Assembly (NCBI RefSeq): GCF_009882985.1
Contig: NZ_WTUZ01000021.1
Location: forward strand, 62,001 to 126,000
Origin: Paenibacillus silvestris
GTDB taxonomy: Bacteria; Bacillota; Bacilli; Paenibacillales; NBRC-103111
DNA length: 64,000 nt
Direction of reading: 5' to 3'
In this document: piece after piece, positions 28,618-36,870 of the stretch
Position numbering within the stretch: the first letter of the stretch is position 1
How the letters are laid out: every line of letters starts with the position of its first letter
Made by a program: the position numbers and the translations under genes
Notes under the pieces: model-generated
What the model saw: only the letters and a program-made list of their open reading frames with translations
Databases searched by the model: none
Told to the model about the DNA's origin: nothing

Positions 28618-29109
28618 GTGGGAACTCGTCTATTATCAGAGCAATTGGTGAGAAATCGTTTTCCGCATTTGAAATATGTACGGATTCATACGCCGGAAAA
28701 GCATAAAGCGACGATCTATGCGTGGAACGAAGATTTGAACTTACCCGCCAAGGATGCTGAATCCCTGCAACGATATGCAAGCGGTTACTTATATCCTTAT
28801 GTTTGCTATCAAGTGAAAGCCTATAACTTGGTGCAAACAGATAAAGTTCCACCGCCGGAGGACATTCCGGAAGCAGTGGTTCAAACGGCAAAGCGCAGGA
28901 ATTTGAACCAATACGGCATTATTGAAGCCATTCATCGGCTATTTCCCTGCGGTCATTTATCGTTTGTCCACTATGATGCTGCTGAAAGCTTGATTTATTT
29001 TAATTTTCATGCTGACAGACGGCTCCAGAATCGTGAGAAAGAGGCTATGTACAAATATTTAAATGAAATTATTCCCTTGGGGTCTTATTGTGAAGTAACT
29101 TTTTATTAA
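28618..29109 (+). CDS. Hypothetical 163-residue protein
   Basis: An uncharacterised soluble protein with a Tyr- and Lys-rich composition. The start GTG 28618 is chosen because the earlier GTG 28609 lies in the GAGGTG binding site. It reads as an alpha/beta protein with HLSFVHYDAAESLIYFNFH near the middle. No family was recognised. It is convergent with a small minus-strand gene, with only 9 bases between the stops. Confidence 0.7.
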   Translation: MGTRLLSEQLVRNRFPHLKYVRIHTPEKHKATIYAWNEDLNLPAKDAESLQRYASGYLYPYVCYQVKAYNLVQTDKVPPPEDIPEAVVQTAKRRNLNQYGIIEAIHRLFPCGHLSFVHYDAAESLIYFNFHADRRLQNREKEAMYKYLNEIIPLGSYCEVTFY

Positions 29110-29118
29110 AATGTCAGG

Positions 29119-29334
29119 TCAGTCTTCTTTAATTCGGAATTCGCTTTCTTCTCGCAGATAGCATATTTCACCTATCTGTACTTCAAATGGCGTATATTTT
29201 CTAATTTTGCCGACAGCTAGAAAAACGGGGATATCATCCGCCGTGAACTGTATAACGACGACATTCGCTTGTGCGAGTGCCGCCGCGAATAATTGCATGT
29301 CCGTTAGGAGCGTTTTGTCCAATTCGTTGTTCAC
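29119..29334 (-). CDS. Hypothetical 71-residue protein downstream of the threonine synthase-like gene
   Basis: A small protein with a GTG start and an AAGGGGA sequence 5 bases upstream. It begins 12 bases after the stop of the threonine-synthase-like gene on the same strand, so it is probably co-transcribed. Beta-strand-like composition (NVVVIQFTADDIPVFLAVGKIRKY). No family was recognised. Confidence 0.6.
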   Translation of the reverse strand: MNNELDKTLLTDMQLFAAALAQANVVVIQFTADDIPVFLAVGKIRKYTPFEVQIGEICYLREESEFRIKED

Positions 29335-29346
29335 ACCTGGGTCCCC

Positions 29347-30558
29347 TTATCTCGTGATCCGCTGCTCTGGCTGCAAGACAGGAACCTGCACATTTACGGT
29401 ATCCGGGTATTTGATGCCTGCCCCCGTGTTGAGCGCAATGACGCACTCATTTTCGGCGATCCAGCCGGATTGTTTCAGCTTCCTTGCGGCTGCGAACGTA
29501 GCCGCTCCCTCTGGGCACACGAATGCTCCTTCAAGCTCTGCGATTCGCTGTTGTTCTTGCAGCAGCTCCTCGTCATGAATGGAAACGGCGCATCCGCCGG
29601 TCGCATAGATGGCCTCTAAGACTAAGAAGTCGCCAAGCGCTTTAGGAACGTTAATGCCGAAGGCGACGGTCTTGGATTCCTGCCAAAATTCCGAAGCTTT
29701 CTCTTGATTTTCCCATGCTTTGACGATAGGTGCGCAGCCCTCAGCTTGCACAGCGACTAGTCGCGGCAATTTCCCTTGTACCCAACCCAAGGTTTGCAGC
29801 TCCTGAAGTGCTTTATAAATACCGATCAATCCAACGCCGCCACCTGTAGGGTACAAAATAACATCGGGCAGCTTCCAGCCCAACTGCTCAGCAATTTCAA
29901 GCCCCATCGTCTTCTTGCCTTCGATGCGGTAAGGTTCTTTGAGCGTTGAAGCATCATAGAGGCCATATGATTTGACGAGATCGGCAACAATCCGCCCGGC
30001 ATCACTGATTAGACCGTTAACCAGATACAGATTGGACCCGGAAATCGCACACTCATTACGGGTAATGAGCGGAGCATCGACGGGCATGATGACCGTTGAC
30101 TTCATCTTGGCTCTAGCCGCATAGAGAGCCCATGCTGCGCCTGCATTGCCATTAGTCGGCATGGCGAGCTCCTGCACGCCTAACTCCTTCGCTTTGGAGA
30201 TGCCGACAGCAGCACCTCTGGCTTTGAAAGAGCCAGTAGGCAGCAAACCTTCGTCTTTCATCAGCAGACCGGGAATCTGCATATCTGCGCCGATGCTTGG
30301 CATTGGAAGCAGTGGGGTAAAGCCTTCGCCGAGTGTCACAACGTTCTCCGAATGAAGGACAGGCAGAAGCTCGCGATAGCGCCAAAGCGTAGGTTCGCGG
30401 TCGCGAAGCTGAGTAGGATCCATGGATAGCGCCAAACGCTCTAAGTCATAAGCTACCAGAAGCGGTGAGCCGCAGAGACACAATTGATGTCTGTCTTCGA
30501 TCGTGTACGAAGTTGCGCATTTCGGGCAATAGAGGTGAGAAACAAAGCTATTTTGCAT
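29347..30558 (-). CDS. Threonine synthase-like PLP enzyme
   Basis: 403 residues, fold type II PLP enzyme. An N-terminal zinc-ribbon-like motif (C11, C14, C27, C29) is typical of the archaeal/plant-like threonine synthases. The PLP lysine lies in LPTGSFKARGA (K112), the phosphate-binding loop is PTGGGVGL, and NGNAGAAWALYAA is also present. It would convert O-phosphohomoserine to threonine, or act as a related threonine synthase paralog. No hom or thrB gene lies nearby, so a specialised role cannot be excluded. GGAGA precedes the ATG. Confidence 0.88.
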   Translation of the reverse strand: MQNSFVSHLYCPKCATSYTIEDRHQLCLCGSPLLVAYDLERLALSMDPTQLRDREPTLWRYRELLPVLHSENVVTLGEGFTPLLPMPSIGADMQIPGLLMKDEGLLPTGSFKARGAAVGISKAKELGVQELAMPTNGNAGAAWALYAARAKMKSTVIMPVDAPLITRNECAISGSNLYLVNGLISDAGRIVADLVKSYGLYDASTLKEPYRIEGKKTMGLEIAEQLGWKLPDVILYPTGGGVGLIGIYKALQELQTLGWVQGKLPRLVAVQAEGCAPIVKAWENQEKASEFWQESKTVAFGINVPKALGDFLVLEAIYATGGCAVSIHDEELLQEQQRIAELEGAFVCPEGAATFAAARKLKQSGWIAENECVIALNTGAGIKYPDTVNVQVPVLQPEQRITR

Positions 30559-30766
30559 GACGGAAGTCTCCTAACATGTATTGGACCATTGGATAATTAC
30601 TTAGTCATCGTAAAGGAAATCAAACCCACCTGTCAAACGGATCCTGAGGATATTGCTGCATTCGCACACAAGGGATTACAAACTCATCACCCTGTCGATT
30701 CCGTCATATGTTATCATGTACAGGTAAGTAGTCAATACGATGATCTATGAAGGAGTACGACTGGGC

Positions 30767-31675
30767 ATGATAAGACAATCCCCCTACATACTATTATTGC
30801 TTGCCACTTGCATATGGGGAGGCAATTTTGTGGCCGGCAAAGCACTTGTCGAGCATATTCCGCCAATCACGCTAGCTGCTCTACGCTGGGGCATCGCTTT
30901 TCTATTGCTTCTACCGTTCTATGGTAAGCAAACTTGGCGGATAAGGGCTGAATTTCTTCGGAATTGGAAAATGCTGTTGTTCTTATCTGCAACTGGTGTT
31001 GCCGGATTTAACACATTAACTTATGTCGCGGTGCAATATACAGGTTCAATTAACGCTTCACTTATGAACTCTGCTACACCCATTATTGTGGTGATCTTAA
31101 CATGGCTAGTTATGCGAGAGAAGCTCGCTTGGACGGCGATGCCGGGCATTCTGATTTCGATGGCCGGGGTGAGTTGGATCATTAGCCGAGGGAGTTTGAC
31201 AGCGCTGCTCCATCTTTCCTTTAATAAAGGGGACTTGCTGATGCTGACAGCAGTTCTTTGCTGGGCTTTATATTCCGTTGGCATGAAAAAGGTAGCGGGG
31301 CGATTTCCGTCCAGCCCTTTGCTGCTCGCACAGGTTGTCGTTGCTTTACTGCTCTTGATCCCGCTGTCGATAACCGAAATAGCGGTGAAATCTCCGCACA
31401 TTGTGTGGAGTTCAGCACTTATCTCAGGACTCATTTATATTGGCTTATTCGCTTCGATTGTAGCTTTTCTAAGCTGGAACCGAGCCATCGAAATCGTTGG
31501 TCCCCAGCGATGTGCGGGTTTCCTGAACTTCATCCCGATGTTCAGCGCGATATTTGCAACGGCTTTTACAGGTGAATCATTGAGAATGTATCATCTCTTG
31601 GGAGCGATACTCATCGTTGCAGGGGTCTATATCACGAATTATGCGATGAAGAAGCGGCAGAAGCATGCTGCTTAG
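30767..31675 (+). CDS. EamA/DMT family transporter
   Basis: 302 residues with ten predicted transmembrane helices and two EamA repeats. Typical sequences are CIWGGNFVAGKALVEHIPPITLAALRW in the first repeat and LLMLTAVLCWALYSVGMKKV in the second. The family exports metabolites such as amino acids; the substrate is unknown. GAAGGAG lies 11 bases before ATG 30767; an upstream in-frame ATG at 30740 contains that site and is not used. It is divergent from the threonine synthase-like gene. Confidence 0.9.
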   Translation: MIRQSPYILLLLATCIWGGNFVAGKALVEHIPPITLAALRWGIAFLLLLPFYGKQTWRIRAEFLRNWKMLLFLSATGVAGFNTLTYVAVQYTGSINASLMNSATPIIVVILTWLVMREKLAWTAMPGILISMAGVSWIISRGSLTALLHLSFNKGDLLMLTAVLCWALYSVGMKKVAGRFPSSPLLLAQVVVALLLLIPLSITEIAVKSPHIVWSSALISGLIYIGLFASIVAFLSWNRAIEIVGPQRCAGFLNFIPMFSAIFATAFTGESLRMYHLLGAILIVAGVYITNYAMKKRQKHAA

Positions 31676-31683
31676 ATAATATG

Positions 31684-31730
31684 AGAGGCTGATCTTCGGT
31701 CATTTAGATGACTTGGGACAGCCTCTCTTT
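31684..31730 (+). terminator. Terminator-like hairpin after the EamA gene (GGCTG...CAGCC family)
   Basis: An AGAGGCTG / CAGCCTCT stem with an inner GGTCA / TGAC stem is followed by CTTT. It closely resembles hairpins at 31.96, 37.70, 51.60 and 51.90 kb. Confidence 0.7.
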
Positions 31731-31743
31731 ATGGAACTGCAGC

Positions 31744-31936
31744 GATTAGCTGGAAAAATTCCAGTTATTTCATGTGAATCCAGCCTAAAAATACGAATAA
31801 CTGGAAAAAATACCGTTAATCCACACTAACTCCCCTACTTCCTGGCTTAAACGTTCCCAATAGCAGGAGAAATTCCATCTATTCACCCTATAGCTGAATG
31901 ACTCAGTTAATTAGAGGTAGAATTTCCAGTTAATCT
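31744..31936. repeat. Cluster of TAACTGGA...TCCAGTTA quasi-palindromes (family III)
   Basis: Units lie at about 31744-31771, 31796-31822, 31859-31886 and 31907-31936. The first is nearly perfect: GCTGGAAAAATTCCAGTTA. Same family as 13.0-13.2 kb. It lies between two terminator-like hairpins in the gap between convergent genes. Confidence 0.75.
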
Positions 31937-31962
31937 TAGAAATTTCTGCTAAAAAACCAAAA

Positions 31963-32008
31963 AAGAGACTCTCCCTCGGTCATTGGTTGACTTCAGGGAC
32001 AGTCTCTT
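31963..32008 (-). terminator. Terminator on the minus strand, downstream of the 123-residue protein gene
   Basis: The stem AAGAGACT / AGTCTCTT with inner paired segments is flanked by an A run on the plus strand, which is a T6 run on the minus strand. It lies about 240 bases beyond the stop of the minus-strand gene, so the family IV repeats would be in that gene's 3' UTR. Confidence 0.65.
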
Positions 32009-32042
32009 CGTTATTGTTGGAATTACTTCCGGTTTAGCTAAA

Positions 32043-32224
32043 TGGAACGGAACTACAGGACGCTATTTGCAACAAAACAAGCTGTTCCCTCAATGAATGG
32101 AACTACAGGGCTTTATATCGCTAGAATGTATAAGTTTGTGGGGCGAAACTGTGAAATAACGGATCGTAGTTCCCCAAACAGGCGAAACATGTGCTTTTGT
32201 GAGAAATAGCGCACCAGAGTTCCC
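32043..32224. repeat. Cluster of GGAACTAC...GCTATTT repeats, 2+2 inverted (family IV)
   Basis: Units lie at about 32043-32069, 32096-32120 (forward) and 32154-32175, 32203-32224 (reverse, AATAGCG-n-AGTTCCC). Same family and same two-forward, two-reverse order as the cluster at 18.2 kb. Together with the family III cluster it fills the 570-base intergenic region. Confidence 0.78.
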
Positions 32225-32245
32225 GATGTTGGATTTTGCTGCGAT

Positions 32246-32617
32246 CTAATCGTTAAATTCTTCCAGATGACCATGGTTGCGGCGAATGATCTCAGCAGCT
32301 CCCAAATAGTTTGCATCCGCGACTTTGCAAGAGAGCACATAATGAAGTGCTTGGGTATCCCCGTCGCTCGCATAATCGGAAGAAGCGCGGGCTGCGGCCG
32401 GAGGCGCATCAACCATGGCAAAGCTATTGTTAATGTTCGCCTCATTTACTAATCCTCCGCTTTCCATGAACGGCAGCAGCAGCCGTCCACTGCCGTTATA
32501 TCCGCCCTCTAGGGAACCAACCTCGAGCATTTGCGGATCGTATTTCATTAGCAGCGCTTTGGCACCCTCGGCTTGGTTTTCCGTGTGAAAATACGCTTGA
32601 ATCATTCGGCTCATCAT
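32246..32617 (-). CDS. Hypothetical 123-residue protein
   Basis: A small soluble protein with GAGAGG 7 bases before the ATG. The N-terminus (MIQAYFHTENQAEGAKALLMKY) and C-terminus (LSCKVADANYLGAAEIIRRNHGHLEEF) look like two beta-alpha units suited to a ferredoxin-like fold, separated by a Gly/Ala/Ser-rich middle. It resembles short stress-related proteins of Bacillales, but no family was firmly recognised. Confidence 0.65.
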   Translation of the reverse strand: MMSRMIQAYFHTENQAEGAKALLMKYDPQMLEVGSLEGGYNGSGRLLLPFMESGGLVNEANINNSFAMVDAPPAAARASSDYASDGDTQALHYVLSCKVADANYLGAAEIIRRNHGHLEEFND

Positions 32618-32855
32618 TCATCATCCTCTCAAATAGGTTAGGTGTTCCTATGGTAGGCTTACCCCAATTCTATTGAAAAACCGACCTTTATGCCAAAATA
32701 AATTAAACTTAGATCTTTAATCGGGATGATCGGGATTAATATAAGCAAACATCCTGCATTATAAGCGAGGTTTAAGAAAGAGATTAGTAAAAATGATTGG
32801 ACATTCTACTCTCTTTAGTTCAAAATAGAATTAAGTGCAGGGGAGGTCAACCAAC

Positions 32856-33500
32856 ATGCCAATAAACAACTATCGTAAATTAATAAGCATCTTCTGGACA
32901 TTTCTGCGGATCAGCCCACTTACTTTTGGTGGCGGGTATGCCATGCTGCCTGCTATTCATAGAGAAGTCGTTGAGACGAATAAGTGGATGTCTGATGATG
33001 AGATGACTGAACTTCTTGCCATATCCGGAGCAGCTCCGGGCGGCGTAGGCGTGAATGTTTCTGCCTTAGTCGGCTATCATTTGGCGGGAATTCGGGGAGC
33101 CGTAGCAGCCGTCATCGGCATTACGCTTCCTACCTTTTTGATTGTTATGATCCTTAGTATGGTTTACGCATTTCTCCAAAGTTATCCGAAAATGCAAGCT
33201 ATCATGGAGGGGATTCATGCTGCAATTGTTGGACTGATCGCAGCAGCTGCCTACAAAATGGCGAAGTCATCCATTATTGATAAAATGACGCTTTTTGCCG
33301 CCGTGGCTACCGTGCTCGTCCTGCTTTTCCTCCCGATATCACCGATTTTAGTGATTGGCATCGGGGTTGTGGTCGGGATTGCTGTCGTTTTCTTGAAGCA
33401 AAAATGGGGAATGAAAGATCCATTCGCGAACAAAGAAACGCAATCGCAGTCGCCCAAAACCAACCGGGCCGCAGATTATTTCATTGCTGACGGCATATGA
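32856..33500 (+). CDS. Chromate transporter, half-size subunit 1 (CHR family)
   Basis: A 214-residue membrane protein with the CHR-family start FWTFLRISPLTFGGGYAMLPAIHREVVE and ISGAAPGGVGVNVSALVGY. Half-size CHR proteins occur as adjacent pairs that together make the transporter. The start is ATG 32856, since GTG 32835 overlaps the GGGGAGG binding site. The second half-size gene follows after 16 bases. Chromate or another oxyanion may be the substrate. Confidence 0.9.
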   Translation: MPINNYRKLISIFWTFLRISPLTFGGGYAMLPAIHREVVETNKWMSDDEMTELLAISGAAPGGVGVNVSALVGYHLAGIRGAVAAVIGITLPTFLIVMILSMVYAFLQSYPKMQAIMEGIHAAIVGLIAAAAYKMAKSSIIDKMTLFAAVATVLVLLFLPISPILVIGIGVVVGIAVVFLKQKWGMKDPFANKETQSQSPKTNRAADYFIADGI

Positions 33501-33516
33501 GGGAAGGTGATTAAGC

Positions 33517-34059
33517 GTGCTATTCAGTTTATTTCTTACTTTTTTTAAGATTGGGTTTATCTCCTTTGGCGGCGGATATGCGATGATGCCAATCATCCAG
33601 CACGAGGTGAGCAAGAATAACTGGCTGACAGATGAAGCTTTTAACCAGGTTGTTTCTTTGGCAGGATCAGGTCCAGGACCGATCGCGACGAATTGTGCCA
33701 CACTAATTGGTTTTCAGACGGCTGGCGTGATGGGCGCCATCGCGGCGACGCTCGGAATGGTGCTTCCATCTCTCTTATTGATCATCGTATTAGCGGCGTT
33801 TTTGTACAAATGGCATAATAATCGATGGTTCAAATCATCATTTTATGGATTGAAGCCCGTTGTTACCGGCTTAATTATATTTGCGGCGATTCACTTTGGA
33901 ATGGCAGGATGGGGCGAAGCCAAACTGCCGATTACCTGGCAGCAAATTGCTACGATTTTAATCTCAATTGGCGCTTTTGTAGGAATTGTTAAATATAAGC
34001 TGCATCCATTTATTATTATTGTAGGCGCGGGCATTATGGGCATTGTCTTCTTTCTATAG
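33517..34059 (+). CDS. Chromate transporter, half-size subunit 2 (CHR family)
   Basis: A 180-residue membrane protein with the matching CHR motif TFFKIGFISFGGGYAMMPIIQHEV and LAGSGPGPIATNCATLIGF, then several hydrophobic helices. GAAGGTG precedes GTG 33517. It pairs with the upstream half-size gene to form a heteromeric transporter. A terminator-like stem follows. Confidence 0.9.
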   Translation: MLFSLFLTFFKIGFISFGGGYAMMPIIQHEVSKNNWLTDEAFNQVVSLAGSGPGPIATNCATLIGFQTAGVMGAIAATLGMVLPSLLLIIVLAAFLYKWHNNRWFKSSFYGLKPVVTGLIIFAAIHFGMAGWGEAKLPITWQQIATILISIGAFVGIVKYKLHPFIIIVGAGIMGIVFFL

Positions 34060-34072
34060 ACGATTAGCAGGA

Positions 34073-34116
34073 GCTCTCTTTCATTCCTTCAGGGAAGTAG
34101 AAAGGGGGCTTTTTGG
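34073..34116 (+). terminator. Terminator of the chromate transporter pair
   Basis: AGCTCTCTTTC pairs with GAAAGGGGGCT (with G-U pairs), with an inner TTCC / GGAA stem, and is followed by TTTTT. Confidence 0.7.
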
Positions 34117-34277
34117 CATCCTAAAAAAGTGAACAGAACGTGTCCAATTATGATAAGAAATTATTTTATGTGCTATAAAACAATATTATTTTCCTTTTTT
34201 ATGCTATATAATATACAATATATAATAAATAGAACACACTATATAAGCGCTTTTGAATGATTTAGGAGGGAAACATC

Positions 34278-34913
34278 ATCGAGCTGACATCCCGCCAGTT
34301 GGAAATTATTGATCTTGTGGGCAAGCATGCCCCGATTACGGGGGAGCGCATCGCTGAGCTTTTAGGCATTAGCCGCCCAACGATCCGTTCGGATCTGGCT
34401 GTTTTGGTGATGCTGGGGCATATTGATGCCAAACCGAAGGTCGGTTATTTTCTTGGAAAAACTGCCCTTGAGGTCAATTCACCATTTAAGCATATTGAGG
34501 CGATGAAGGTCAAAGAAGTCATGGGCATTCCCGTCGTGCTTAGGGAAACGGTTACGGTCAGCGATGCTGTCGTGACACTTTTTCTCGAAAATGTAGGAAG
34601 TTTAATGATTGTTAATCAACAGGGGGCTCTAGTAGGCATCGTTTCACGAAAGGATCTGCTTAAAGTGACATTAGGGCAATCCGCCGCGAACAGCATGCCT
34701 GTTTCGCTCGTTATGACGAGGCATCCGAATATTGTTACCGTGAACCCGGAAGACAGTGTGTTAGAAGCTGCTCGGAAAATGATCCATCATCAAGTTGACG
34801 GATTGCCCGTCGTTAAGCTGGCAGCGCCTGATCAGGAACATGATGAAGTAATTGGCCGAATTACGAAAACGACGATGACCAAACTGCTGCTTGAAGTAGC
34901 GCTGGGGATTTAA
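34278..34913 (+). CDS. ccpN: CcpN-like repressor: HTH plus tandem CBS domains
   Basis: About 211 residues. The N-terminal HTH reads LEIIDLVGKHAPITGERIAELLGISRPTIRSDLAVL. Two CBS domains follow at about residues 75-205 (VSRKDLLKVTLG, VSLVMTRHPNIVTVNPEDSV, VIGRITKTTMTKLL). CcpN of B. subtilis represses gluconeogenic genes on glycolytic carbon sources, and its gene precedes yqfL as here. No ATG, GTG or TTG stands between the in-frame stop at 34263 and TTG 34299, yet protein similarity extends upstream (IELTSRQ). ATC 34278 lies 7 bases after AGGAGGG and is the best-placed start; CTG 34284 and TTG 34299 have poor spacing. Confidence 0.88.
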   Translation: MELTSRQLEIIDLVGKHAPITGERIAELLGISRPTIRSDLAVLVMLGHIDAKPKVGYFLGKTALEVNSPFKHIEAMKVKEVMGIPVVLRETVTVSDAVVTLFLENVGSLMIVNQQGALVGIVSRKDLLKVTLGQSAANSMPVSLVMTRHPNIVTVNPEDSVLEAARKMIHHQVDGLPVVKLAAPDQEHDEVIGRITKTTMTKLLLEVALGI

Positions 34914-34928
34914 TCAGGAGGAGTGCAA

Positions 34929-35732
34929 GTGGGAGATAAGATGCATACGATTTTCGTTTGTTCGGATTCTGTAGGGGAAACGGCGAATACCGTCGTACAA
35001 GCAACAATCCGCCAATTTAATGCAAGCCAAGTGCAGGTCAAGCGCTTCGGGTCGATCCGAACCGAAGATGAAGTGCGCTCCTTAGTGGAAGAAGCCTCGA
35101 AAGTGAACGGTTTTATCGCCTACACACTGGTTCTTCCTGAACTTAGGGAGATGATGCGGCAGGAAGCAATTCGACTTAGCGTTAATGCGATTGACATTAT
35201 GGGACCTATGATGCAGGCATTCATTGATACTTTCAAGGATTCACCGAAGCGCAAAGTAGGTCTGCTCTATCAGATGGATGAACAGTATTATCAGCGGGTT
35301 GAAGCGGTTGAATTCACTGTAAATAGTGATGACGGCAAAGATCCGAGCGCGATGAAACACGCTAACATTGTCCTGCTTGGGCCTTCCCGTACCTCCAAAA
35401 CGCCGCTAAGCATATATTTGGCGCATAAAGGGAATAAAGTGGCCAATTACCCGCTTGTCCCAGAGGTGAAGCCGCCTGCCATTATATATGAATTAAATCC
35501 TAAGAAACTAATTGGTTTAACGATGAGTCCTGATCAACTCGTGCGCATTCGCACAGAACGCTTGAAAGCGGTAGGGCTTCCTTTTGGCGCCAAATATGCG
35601 ACCGGGGAGCGAGTCAAAGAAGAGCTGGCTTTTGCGATGAAATTGTATCGCGAGCTGGGCTGCCAAATCATCGATGTTAGCGAGAAAGCAATCGAAGAAA
35701 CAGCAGGTCTTATTTTAGCCAATAGAACATAA
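34929..35732 (+). CDS. ppsR: PpsR/YqfL-type kinase-pyrophosphorylase (DUF299)
   Basis: A 267-residue member of the pyruvate,phosphate dikinase / PEP synthase regulatory protein family, a bifunctional ADP-dependent Thr kinase and phosphate-dependent pyrophosphorylase. Signatures are IFVCSDSVGETANTV at the N-terminus and NIVLLGPSRTSKTPLSIYLAHKG, a P-loop-like motif, near residue 145. The start is GTG 34929, 7 bases after AGGAGG. Position directly after the ccpN-like gene matches B. subtilis ccpN-yqfL. The target enzyme is not in this window. Confidence 0.93.
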   Translation: MGDKMHTIFVCSDSVGETANTVVQATIRQFNASQVQVKRFGSIRTEDEVRSLVEEASKVNGFIAYTLVLPELREMMRQEAIRLSVNAIDIMGPMMQAFIDTFKDSPKRKVGLLYQMDEQYYQRVEAVEFTVNSDDGKDPSAMKHANIVLLGPSRTSKTPLSIYLAHKGNKVANYPLVPEVKPPAIIYELNPKKLIGLTMSPDQLVRIRTERLKAVGLPFGAKYATGERVKEELAFAMKLYRELGCQIIDVSEKAIEETAGLILANRT

Positions 35733-35772
35733 ACGCACAGACAATCCCAAAGTAGAAAGGGTGAATGGATGT

Positions 35773-36735
35773 ATGCAAAGAGATTTGTCACTGGAAATTG
35801 TTCGGGTTACAGAATATGCTGCTTTGGCGTCCGCTCGGTGGACTGGAAAAGGGAATAAACATAGCGCTGACGAAGCGGCTACATCTGCCATGCGTTCTAT
35901 TTTTAGCTCCATTCCATTTCGGGGAACTGTTGTCATAGGGGAAGGAGAGATGGATGAAGCTCCGATGCTCTATATTGGCGAGGCTGTGGGCAGCGGTTCT
36001 GGTCCTGAGTATGATGTGGCTGTTGATCCGCTAGAAGGTACGGACATTGTTGCAAGCGGCAGAAATAATGCGCTTTCTGTGGTAGCTATTGCCGAGAAAG
36101 GGAATCTGCTGCATGCTCCAGATATGTATATGGAAAAGCTGGCCGTCGGTCCGCGATTAGCCGGTCATCTCCGGTTAGAGGATCCGCTCGAAGTGACGGT
36201 ACGCAGAGCCGCGGAGCTGCTGCAAAAAGATGTAACCGAGCTAACCGTCTCGATCTTGGATCGCAAAAGGCATGCCGACAAAATCTTAGTACTGCGCACC
36301 TTAGGTGTTAAAATTCATCTGCTCAGCGACGGTGATGTAGCGGGAGCTATGGCGACAGCCTTTCCCGAAACGGGCATCGATCTGCACGTGGGTTCGGGAG
36401 GCGCGCCGGAGGGTGTGCTTGCTGCGGCAGCGCTGCGCTGCATGGGCGGCGAATTCCAGGGACGGCTTCTGCCTGAGAATGAGGCTGAGATTGCCCGCTG
36501 CTTGGCCATGGGGATCACGGATCCGTCCAGAGTTCTTGGCATGCGTGATCTCATCGGAGATTCCGATATTTACTTCGCGGCAACAGGTGTCACCTCCGGT
36601 GATTTCCTGAGCGGTGTGAAATATCAATTCGGTGGCCGCGCAGAAACTCACTCGGTCGTCATGAGGGCAGAAACGCAGACCGTGCGCTTCATTCATTGCG
36701 TCCATCAGACACAGGTGTATCTTGGGAGCGCCTAA
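35773..36735 (+). CDS. glpX: Fructose-1,6-bisphosphatase, class II
   Basis: A 320-residue GlpX-type phosphatase that removes the 1-phosphate of fructose 1,6-bisphosphate in gluconeogenesis, with a divalent metal. Motifs: GEGEMDEAPML, DPLEGTDIVASG (metal site) and DLHVGSGGAPEGVLAAAAL. The start is ATG 35773, 9 bases after AAAGGGTG, rather than GTG 35761. It follows the CcpN- and PpsR-like genes on the same strand, making a gluconeogenesis control-and-enzyme unit. Confidence 0.94.
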   Translation: MQRDLSLEIVRVTEYAALASARWTGKGNKHSADEAATSAMRSIFSSIPFRGTVVIGEGEMDEAPMLYIGEAVGSGSGPEYDVAVDPLEGTDIVASGRNNALSVVAIAEKGNLLHAPDMYMEKLAVGPRLAGHLRLEDPLEVTVRRAAELLQKDVTELTVSILDRKRHADKILVLRTLGVKIHLLSDGDVAGAMATAFPETGIDLHVGSGGAPEGVLAAAALRCMGGEFQGRLLPENEAEIARCLAMGITDPSRVLGMRDLIGDSDIYFAATGVTSGDFLSGVKYQFGGRAETHSVVMRAETQTVRFIHCVHQTQVYLGSA

Positions 36736-36746
36736 AGCGTAATGAG

Positions 36747-36787
36747 GACCATGTATGTCAACTTTGGTTGAGATGCATGGTCTTTTC
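36747..36787 (+). terminator. Terminator after glpX
   Basis: GACCATG / CATGGTC with an extra AT/AT pair around a 16-base loop, followed by TTTTCTTT. Confidence 0.8.
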
Positions 36788-36870
36788 TTTGTTCTTGCCA
36801 TAAGTGTTCATGTGCCAAGTCCTTAGTCGCATATACTTTAGTTGAAAATGATGCGAAAAGAGGGATAACT

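Noticed and set aside
28613..28891. Minus-strand ORF antisense to the 163-residue protein gene
   Set aside because: No binding site or family features; composition typical of a shadow frame.
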